40,732 bases of DNA from Funiculus sociatus GB2-C1 (lineage in GTDB: Bacteria > Cyanobacteriota > Cyanobacteriia > Cyanobacteriales > FACHB-T130). Within the stretch, counting starts at the first letter, position 1. Each line of letters begins with the position of its first letter. This document shows, piece after piece, positions 35,120-40,732 of this stretch. The notes under the pieces are model-generated. The model did not search any database. It was not told the origin of the DNA and was given only the letters and a program-made list of their open reading frames with translations. Location of the stretch: NCBI RefSeq assembly GCF_039962115.1, contig NZ_JAMPKJ010000052.1:1-40732 (forward strand), given 5' to 3'. A program made the translations under genes and the position numbers.

Positions 35120-35551
35120 CCAAGCATAGCCTACGGCAAAGCTATCGCCTACGGAGAAACGCCTTTGTATAGTAATGGAGAAATTCTGGTCGCTACAACT
35201 ACAGTTCGGCTACTTTGCCCCTGGTGACAGCGATGTTCAAACTACCCTATCCCGTGAAAAGTCAGCTTGCAAAATTGGGATGCTCCCGTCCCGAAGCCAC
35301 ATGAGTACTGCCAAATGGAATGTACTTGATCTGGATAAGCAGAAGCCAAAAAATATCCCATTTTGACGAAAGATTAGCTCTGGAAAATGGGTTGTGGAGT
35401 TCATAAACTTATGATTGAACTTTGATACGAAAAACACTAGAACTTAGATGAAGATAAGCTTTGTTAAGTTGGTTAGCCAGTCCGAATCCAACTTTTGATT
35501 AAAGCCTTTATCGAACCAATCCAGATGATAACAAATATAATCAGAAATTCT
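35120..35551. other. Intergenic region after the PPTase gene
   Basis: No gene is supported. A small repeat, GCCTACGG at 35129-35136 and 35147-35154, resembles short dispersed repeats common in filamentous cyanobacteria. A 63-codon frame from 35175 lacks family features. No clear terminator is seen after the PPTase gene. Confidence 0.4.
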
Positions 35552-36496
35552 ATGAAAGCTGTCATAAGTAATGGGTATGGATCTGCTTGTGTCCTCCAAT
35601 ACACTTCGGTTGAAAAGCCTATCCCCAAAACCAACCAACTGCTAGTCAAAATTTATGCCACCAGCGTCAATCCTATAGATTGGAAAATCCGAAAAGGTTT
35701 GCTCAAGTTATTTACGGGTAGTAAATTCCCGATGATCTTGGGGTTTGACATTTCAGGAGAAGTGGTAGCAGTAGGTAACTCTGTTACGCAATTCCAACCT
35801 GGAGAGCAAATCTACGCATACCTCGATTCTTTTCCTGGCGGAGCTTACGCTGAGTATGCAGTAGTTTCTGAACAGGCAGCTTGTCTCAAACCTAGCAACA
35901 TGACCCATACTCAAGCGGCGGCTGTGCCTCTAGCCGCCCTAACTGCTCTGCAAGCATTACGAGATGGGGGCAAAATTCAGCAGGGATATAATGTCCTAAT
36001 AAACGGTAGTTCAGGTGGAGTGGGTAGCTTTGCCGTTCAAATTGCTAAGGCACTCTCAGCTGAAGTGACGGCTGTATGCAGTACCAAGAATATCGAATTG
36101 GTAAAATCGCTGGGAGCTGACCGCATCATCAATTATAAAATACAAGACTTCACGCAGGATAAGGCTAAGTACGACATCGTTTTCAATACAGTAGCCAATC
36201 AATCCTTTTCTCAATGCAAAAGAATTTTGAAACCTAATGGGATTTACCTCACCACTTTGCCCACCGCCGAAAGCTTTGTGCAAAGTTTCCTTACTTCTGT
36301 TATGCCAGGTAAAAAGGCAAAACTCATCATGGTCAAACCCAGTGGCAAGGATTTGGCTTACCTAAAGGAACTGATTGAAGTCGATAAGATTCGGTCGGTT
36401 ATCGAGCAAACTTATCCTCTATCAGAAGTAGCCAAGGCTCATTCAATCAGCGAACAAGGGCACGTAGTTGGCAAGCTTGCAATCAGTGTGCCCTAG
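35552..36496 (+). CDS. MDR-family NAD(P)-dependent oxidoreductase (quinone-reductase-like)
   Basis: I start at ATG 35552 (MKAVISNGYGSACVLQYTSV), the usual start of zinc-independent medium-chain dehydrogenases; an upstream ATG at 35495 would add an atypical tail. The 314 residues have the GroES-like half (VNPIDWKIRKGLLKLF, ILGFDISGEVVAVG) and a Rossmann fold with VLINGSSGGVGSFAVQIAK. The structural-zinc cysteine cluster is absent. Members reduce enones or quinones with NADPH. It follows the cluster in the same direction but is about 430 bases away, so its part in the pathway is uncertain. A strong terminator follows. Confidence 0.9.
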   Translation: MKAVISNGYGSACVLQYTSVEKPIPKTNQLLVKIYATSVNPIDWKIRKGLLKLFTGSKFPMILGFDISGEVVAVGNSVTQFQPGEQIYAYLDSFPGGAYAEYAVVSEQAACLKPSNMTHTQAAAVPLAALTALQALRDGGKIQQGYNVLINGSSGGVGSFAVQIAKALSAEVTAVCSTKNIELVKSLGADRIINYKIQDFTQDKAKYDIVFNTVANQSFSQCKRILKPNGIYLTTLPTAESFVQSFLTSVMPGKKAKLIMVKPSGKDLAYLKELIEVDKIRSVIEQTYPLSEVAKAHSISEQGHVVGKLAISVP

Positions 36497-36705
36497 TTAA
36501 TGGCGACTAGGTAATGGTGAAAGGAAGTCCTTTGAGGGGGTTTGAGTATCATCCGAACAGAAAGTTACGCTAAGCTCTCAGCTCCAGGTGTACCAATTGA
36601 ACCTGTTGAAAATTAGAAGCTTCAAGCCTTTGAAAATTCGTAACCAATTACCGTGCCAAATAACTTAGAGTCCAATTGGTACGCTGAGTATACTGAATAA
36701 TTCCA

Positions 36706-36753
36706 TCTCCTAGGCGGTGAGTTACTCAAACTCACCGCCTAGGAGACTTTTTT
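36706..36753 (+). terminator. Strong rho-independent terminator
   Basis: An 18-bp perfect stem (36706-36723 with 36729-36746; arms start TCTCCTAGGCGGTGAG) has a 5-base loop ACTCA and is followed by C and six Ts (36748-36753). It ends rightward transcription from the MDR oxidoreductase gene. No T-run lies on the other side, so it is not an evident terminator for the leftward PEP-CTERM gene. The rest of 36497-36829 is non-coding, with several CCAATTGG-like palindromes. Confidence 0.9.
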
Positions 36754-36829
36754 ACCACGTTTGGGTTTACTGCGATCGCTGCTTAAGTCAGTGCCATTCA
36801 ACCCTAGTTTTACCCCAATTGGTATAAGT

Positions 36830-37801
36830 TTACGCCCCCCGCTTGTTCTTCTGTTTTTTCAAGTGAGAAACTGCACCCAAAGCTCCAAGCATCAGTATCC
36901 CCAATGCTGAAGTAGGTTCGGGTACTGTTGCAGAGGGTACCGCTCGAAGAGAACCCACGAATTGAAAATTTAATATACCGAACCCGTTTCCGATAGTAAA
37001 AGTACCTTCCTCAACTGCGGTGTCCTCAACGACGATCTGGGCTGCGCCACCAGCCGTAGAAATATCTTGTAAGAGAGCGTTAGCCAAAGCATCTGCAAAT
37101 GGATCTAGCCCAGCCACCTTTGTTGCCGTAACTGGGTCAGTAAAAGCAGCATCAATATCATCAGAAAGTGATGTTGTAGCACCGTAATCGAGAACTGCGT
37201 AAATATCGGAATACCCAAAACTAACTATTTTAGTTGTGCTAAACGTGAGGAATATTTCAACATCATCGGGATTCGCTGCATAAATTCTTTCCTCAATGGT
37301 TGAATCCGGACTAGCGAACCAATCCTGACCGAGAATGTCATCACCCAAATTCCAGGTTGCGGTAAAGTCACGATCACTTCTTTGACCAAAGCCGAAGCCA
37401 AGACTACTGAATGAAATTCCATTATTTGTCAGGAAGCTGTTCAACGTAGGGAAGCCAGCAATTTCACTCACGCTTGATGTTCTGGTAGCACCGCTTGGAG
37501 GAACTTCAGGACTTCCCTGCCGACCAGTATTATAATAAGGAGCACCATCGCCTCTCGAATTCAAGCTGATATCTGTATGACCAAAGTCTGGGGCAGAGGG
37601 ATCTAGATTGAAGAAAGCTGTAAATCCCTGATTCTCGGAAGGCTCTCCCAAAAGGTTAAGACTGTACTCAGAGTCAATGGGTCGTGATGAAATATTTTGC
37701 AATTGGTCGAAGTTGAAGGTTGCTGCTTGAGCAGATAGAGGTGCGCCTACTGCGACAGTAGTAGTTAGCCCAAGCAGTATTGAAAGGTAGTAATTATGCA
37801 T
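36830..37801 (-). CDS. PEP-CTERM sorting-domain secreted protein
   Basis: This 323-residue protein has a signal peptide (MHNYYLSILLGLTTTVAVGA, cleavage likely after AQA near residue 26) and the C-terminal sorting signal VPEPTSALGILMLGALGAV followed by the basic tail HLKKQKNKRGA. The middle (about residues 30-290) is rich in F, S, D and G, likely an all-beta secreted domain. The family sorts proteins to the cell surface or exopolysaccharide through an exosortase. No partner genes lie nearby, and it reads opposite to the cluster, so it is probably unrelated to biosynthesis. Confidence 0.88.
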   Translation of the reverse strand: MHNYYLSILLGLTTTVAVGAPLSAQAATFNFDQLQNISSRPIDSEYSLNLLGEPSENQGFTAFFNLDPSAPDFGHTDISLNSRGDGAPYYNTGRQGSPEVPPSGATRTSSVSEIAGFPTLNSFLTNNGISFSSLGFGFGQRSDRDFTATWNLGDDILGQDWFASPDSTIEERIYAANPDDVEIFLTFSTTKIVSFGYSDIYAVLDYGATTSLSDDIDAAFTDPVTATKVAGLDPFADALANALLQDISTAGGAAQIVVEDTAVEEGTFTIGNGFGILNFQFVGSLRAVPSATVPEPTSALGILMLGALGAVSHLKKQKNKRGA

Positions 37802-38129
37802 AGTGAATGGTCTAAAAAAGTTCCAAAAATTGTGCCGTCATCATCGCACCATATTCAGAGTATCCGTGGTATTCCGGCAACCAGGGAAGCTAAACTATCA
37901 ACCAGGGAGGCTAAACCATTGCTGCCAATGTGGAGAATAATTTTCCGCTAAATAATTTATAGAGAATGGTTGCTTCCAAAAAACTTTGGCTGGATGAACC
38001 GGAGGTCAAAGGCTTTTTTGCCTGGATAACGGTAGTCGTGCTAACAACCTTATGAACTTGAGTAATATCTCAAATACCATTGCTATAAATCATTACTTAA
38101 TTTTTGCAATACCCCTTTTGGTCTGGTAA

Positions 38130-38203
38130 GGTCGATAGCAGAATCACTTCTACTCACCTCCTATTCGGAGCCGTGCCTGAGAGTTTCCAGCTCACACGGC
38201 TAC
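38130..38203 (-). ncRNA. Group II intron 3' end relic (domains V and VI)
   Basis: On the minus strand, 38201-38169 forms a domain V-like hairpin: AGCCGTG pairs with CACGGCT, the inner helix TGAG/CTCA is capped by a loop containing GAAA, and the AGC triad starts the 5' arm. It is followed by a domain VI-like stem (38158-38130), GGT/ACC with GTAGAA/TTCTGC, ending near TATCGACC with a candidate branch A. No reverse transcriptase gene or 5' intron half is visible to the right, so this is a remnant. Identification rests on pattern recognition of the conserved hairpin. Confidence 0.6.
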
Positions 38204-38542
38204 TGTGTACCGCTCCTTTGCCAGTGTTAGTAATTAGGAAGTTTCTAGATAACGAATCGTCTTTGCTAAACATAATAATGAGTCTAAAGGAGATAAAACC
38301 CAGTTGCAATAGACAATCTTTCGGAAAAATTGGGCATTTTTTCGGTCTTGCCCTGTATAACTTTCGGCGCTGGTCTTCTAAAGGGTGGTTTATAAGATGA
38401 GCCTCCGATCGAAAGCCTTTGTAACTTGTAATATGGGTTAGCTAAATATTTGCTACAAATAACCCCTCAACAATAGATTGCCACTTGGTTAAAGAAGTTA
38501 TCTACTGCCAAGCTTTCATAAAAATGCTCTTGACAACAAAAT

Positions 38543-38560
38543 CTACCTAATTTAAGGTAG
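38543..38560. promoter_or_regulatory. TetR operator, autoregulatory site
   Basis: CTACCTAATTTAAGGTAG is an almost perfect 18-base palindrome ending four bases before the TetR ATG, with TTGACA at 38530-38535. The same arms occur at 39173-39190 before the Rieske gene, which strongly suggests TetR binding at both. Confidence 0.8.
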
Positions 38561-38564
38561 GTAT

Positions 38565-39155
38565 ATGGTTAAAAAAAGTAACCAATCCTCGTCTAGAGAA
38601 GTTGTGCTTGACACTGCCGAGCAGTTATTTATGGCTCGCGGATATACAGCAGTGACGCTCAAGCATATAGCTGATCATCTTGGGATGAAACAAGCCTCCC
38701 TGTACTATCACTTTCCACAAGGAAAGGAGGAACTTTATGTGGAGGTCATATTGCGTCATCTGGAACGACGACGTGTTCGCTTAAAGCAATTGCTAGCAGA
38801 GGCTCCGCCAGAATTGGAAGGGCGTTTACAGCAAATTGGTACTTGGCTGATTCAGCAACCACCTTTAAATGGAAGTCGGATGATTTTAACAGACTTGCCA
38901 GAGTTATCACCTGAAAGCTCGGCTCGGCTTGAAGTAGCCATGTATCACTGCATCTTCGCCCCCTTGGAGGCGTTATTTGTTGAGCACCGAGACCAGTTGC
39001 ATCCTGCTTTGCAGTCTGATCCAGGGCTGATTGGAGGCACATTTCTGTCTGCGATTGAAGCCCTTTACACCGTTAAGCGATATGGAAGCAAAACAGATGA
39101 AGCATTAGTAGCAGACTTAATCACATTACTGTTGGAAGGGGCATTGAAGCCTTAA
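38565..39155 (+). CDS. TetR-family transcriptional repressor
   Basis: This 196-residue protein has an N-terminal HTH (about residues 11-57): REVVLDTAEQLFMARGYTAV, then TLKHIADHLGMKQASLYYHF, the helix-turn-helix with the typical LYYHF end. The C-terminal part is a helical ligand-binding and dimerisation domain (LPELSPESSARLEVAMYH). Palindromes before this gene and before the next share the arms CTACCT and AGGTAG, so it probably represses itself and the Rieske oxygenase until a small molecule binds. The ATG lies so close to the palindrome that bound protein would also block transcription start or early elongation. Confidence 0.92.
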   Translation: MVKKSNQSSSREVVLDTAEQLFMARGYTAVTLKHIADHLGMKQASLYYHFPQGKEELYVEVILRHLERRRVRLKQLLAEAPPELEGRLQQIGTWLIQQPPLNGSRMILTDLPELSPESSARLEVAMYHCIFAPLEALFVEHRDQLHPALQSDPGLIGGTFLSAIEALYTVKRYGSKTDEALVADLITLLLEGALKP

Positions 39156-39172
39156 TTTTTTTGAAGTCAAAC

Positions 39173-39190
39173 CTACCTAAATTTAGGTAG
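39173..39190. promoter_or_regulatory. TetR operator before the Rieske oxygenase gene
   Basis: CTACCTAAATTTAGGTAG is a perfect 18-base palindrome between the TetR stop and the oxygenase start (35 bases upstream of the ATG). It shares both arms with the site at 38543-38560, differing only in the central bases. Confidence 0.85.
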
Positions 39191-39224
39191 CTAAACAATT
39201 ACATTTTTAAGGAAAAGACTGACT

Positions 39225-40181
39225 ATGTTTGAAATGCTGCCAAATTTTTGGACTCCTGTATTGCCTGTTAGCGAAGTGGGTCAGAACCCGATATCTGTCA
39301 CGTTGGCAGGGGAAAACCTGGTGTTGTTTCGCTCACAAGGAGGTGAGATTCGAGCATTACGCGATCGCTGCTCCCATCGCAGTGCAGCCCTTTCTTTAGG
39401 ACGTGTAACTGCAAATGGTTGTCTCGAATGCCCTTATCATGGTTGGCAATTTAATGGTGATGGAGCTTGTGTTCAGGTTCCTTTTAACGATGCTAACAAG
39501 ATTAATTTGTCTGGTTTGGCTGTCAGCAGTTTTCCCTGTCAAGTCATTGCCGGCTGTGTTTGGATTTTTACAGGGGAAGGGGAACCTACTGCCCCAAAAA
39601 TCCCTGACAGTTTGAAATTACCGGAAACGGCCTATTACATTCACCAAGAGGTCTGGAATACTCACTGGACAAGAGTGGTTGAGGCTAACTTAGATTTTGT
39701 TCATCTGCCCTTTGTGCATCGTGAATCCTTTGGTCAAATAGCCCAACAGGCTCTGGAGGCAGGTGCTATTTTCAACCTTAAAGTTGAAGATGCTGATGAT
39801 CGCATTGAAGTGTTTACACCCTATGGGAGTGTACCGTCTACCTTCTCTTTAGAGTGGTTTCAACCCAATTTAGTCGTAGTTAAGTTTGATGATATGGGCT
39901 TCCCTGTAAAGCGACAACATTTCTTTGCTGTGCCGATCAATGAGCATCAAACCCAATGCACAATGATTCTTCAAATGGCAGAAGGAATGGATGCTCAAAC
40001 TCAGCAATTTGCAGCCCAAGAATTCATTAAACCTGCGTTAGAAGACCGAGTAGTTATTGAATCTCAATTGGGTGCAGTTCCAGTGATGACTGAAGAATGC
40101 CATGTCCCTACGGATAAACCTGCTCTACTGTTTCGCCGGTGGTATGAGCAAACCATCGCCCGCCAACCTGTACTCCGGTAA
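39225..40181 (+). CDS. Rieske [2Fe-2S] non-heme iron oxygenase
   Basis: This 318-residue protein has the Rieske cluster ligands C49-x-H51 (DRCSHRSAAL) and C69-x2-H72 (LECPYHGWQF). The catalytic mononuclear iron region is NLDFVHLPFVH, with Asp157 as the electron bridge and His160 and His165 as iron ligands. These enzymes hydroxylate or demethylate aromatic or alkyl substrates using electrons from a separate reductase, which is not encoded here. AAGGAAAAG lies about 10 bases before the ATG. The shared TetR palindrome indicates substrate-inducible expression. It could tailor the cluster product or detoxify an outside compound; position alone does not decide. Confidence 0.92.
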   Translation: MFEMLPNFWTPVLPVSEVGQNPISVTLAGENLVLFRSQGGEIRALRDRCSHRSAALSLGRVTANGCLECPYHGWQFNGDGACVQVPFNDANKINLSGLAVSSFPCQVIAGCVWIFTGEGEPTAPKIPDSLKLPETAYYIHQEVWNTHWTRVVEANLDFVHLPFVHRESFGQIAQQALEAGAIFNLKVEDADDRIEVFTPYGSVPSTFSLEWFQPNLVVVKFDDMGFPVKRQHFFAVPINEHQTQCTMILQMAEGMDAQTQQFAAQEFIKPALEDRVVIESQLGAVPVMTEECHVPTDKPALLFRRWYEQTIARQPVLR

Positions 40182-40393
40182 CTACGTTTCTCGACCGGCG
40201 ATCTCATTGGTGTCTGATACTTTTTTACATCGTCATAAACTCTTTTCCCGACTCTAACGTACTTTTGCCATCCCTCCTGCGACTTTTCCATGAGGTCTTA
40301 TTGCTTCAAAGGCATAAGTCATCCCGCAGATCGCACAGATCGTACTTTGTAAGCTTCACTTCTACTTTGCAGCGTTGCTCTTGAAAAGATCAG

Positions 40394-40567
40394 ATGAGCT
40401 CACTCTCAGCTCAATTTCGCAATCCTTTTATAGTGTGTGCCGTGCATCCCACGGGAGCAGATAGCGATCGCTGTCTCGGTTTCCAACTCCCTACCGAGCG
40501 CCCTCTTGATTTCCAACTCCTTGCTGAATCGGAAGAACTGCGGACACCAGAGGGAACAAACTATTAG
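40394..40567 (+). CDS. Small open frame containing repeat copy B (57 aa, doubtful gene)
   Basis: From ATG 40394 the frame reads MSSLSAQFRNPFIVCAVHPT and later CLGFQLPTERPLDFQLL, then AESEELRTPEGTNY and stop. The second half is encoded by the repeat copy at 40464-40557. Copy A at 6639 gives related words (DRCLDFRFPTE, CLDFRPPAELEEL) but is closed by stops. This suggests a former short coding unit present in several genomic copies. No ribosome-binding site is evident and the family is unknown. Confidence 0.3.
   Translation: MSSLSAQFRNPFIVCAVHPTGADSDRCLGFQLPTERPLDFQLLAESEELRTPEGTNY
40464..40557 (+). repeat. Degenerate repeat, copy B (first copy at 6639-6770)
   Basis: It starts GCGATCGCTGTCTCGG and shares 30 of the first 35 bases with copy A, then GGAAGAACTG and AGAGGGAAC boxes after a gap of about 40 bases relative to copy A. 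Both copies point the same way. The first unit begins with a HIP1 octamer, which alone is common, but the match extends well beyond it. Confidence 0.6.
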
Positions 40568-40732
40568 TTACAAATTCAAGGAAAGGATTTTACTTGATAA
40601 CGGTGATAACAGCGCAGGCATAAGCAAAAATCATCTATTGCGCCCGAAACCCTGATTCTCTCGTGAGGCGGATGGAGCGGGATTGATAAGCTCTGTTGAA
40701 TCCGGCAATCCGAAATTTTTAAAACAACGCTA

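Larger units (their letters stand above)
37802..38564. other. Intergenic region between divergent PEP-CTERM and TetR genes
   Basis: No protein gene is supported across 760 bases. It holds the group II intron relic (38130-38203) and, just before the TetR start, the palindromic operator. A 98-codon frame at 38104-38400 overlaps the intron relic on the opposite strand and is probably meaningless. Confidence 0.5.

Noticed and set aside
35175-35366. 63-codon plus-strand frame after the PPTase
   Set aside because: No ribosome-binding site or domain, and it neighbours a small dispersed repeat.
40064-40291. 75-codon minus-strand frame overlapping the Rieske gene end
   Set aside because: Mostly antisense to a well-supported gene; no family features.

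Overview
The window looks like DNA from a filamentous, natural-product-rich cyanobacterium. The evidence is the frequent HIP1 octamer GCGATCGC (for example near 2033, 14575, 17952, 20642, 28787, 39361 and 40464), a PEP-CTERM surface protein, a CYP110-like P450 and FAAL-started PKS/NRPS genes. The genus cannot be fixed from the sequence alone. The first 6.5 kb resemble a plasmid maintenance block: an RHH antitoxin with only a stub of its toxin, a ParA ATPase overlapping a small RHH partner gene, and a large DUF3854/SF3-helicase primase-type replication protein with a structured leader. The locus may therefore be on a plasmid or in an integrated plasmid.

From 6.6 to 12.7 kb lies a decayed zone: broken IS630, IS4 and IS5 transposases, a macrolide-type glycosyltransferase with a premature in-frame stop, a truncated condensation/PapA-like acyltransferase and an apparently intact PAS-AraC regulator. 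An IS1 piece sits at the left edge, another IS630 relic at 32.0-32.5 kb, and the catalytic 3' end of a group II intron at 38.1-38.2 kb.

The core is a rightward biosynthetic cluster from about 13.5 to 35.1 kb: a coiled-coil protein of unknown function, FAAL, stand-alone ACP, PKS (KS-AT-KR-ACP-KS-vestigial AT), P450, NRPS (ACP-ACP-C-PCP-A-C-SDR), MFS exporter, type II thioesterase and Sfp-type phosphopantetheinyl transferase. The inferred route is that FAAL loads a fatty acid on the ACP, module 1 adds a malonyl unit and reduces it, KS2 extends again using the tandem ACPs at the start of the NRPS protein, and an adenylation domain with a serine-like pocket adds serine. The P450, the fused SDR and originally the glycosyltransferase would then tailor the product. 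Several parts are unusual: AT2 has lost its active site, the carrier lies before the A domain, a FabG-like SDR ends the NRPS, and the PPTase lacks about 55-60 internal residues.

The right end (35.5-40.7 kb) has an MDR-family oxidoreductase with a strong terminator, the PEP-CTERM protein, and a TetR regulator followed by a Rieske oxygenase. Two matching 18-bp palindromes, one before each of the last two genes, define a likely TetR regulon. A degenerate repeat is found at 6.64-6.77 kb and again, in the same orientation, at 40.46-40.56 kb, on either side of the whole cluster.

No tRNA, rRNA or CRISPR array was recognised. Domain and family names come from motif recognition by eye; no database search was run.
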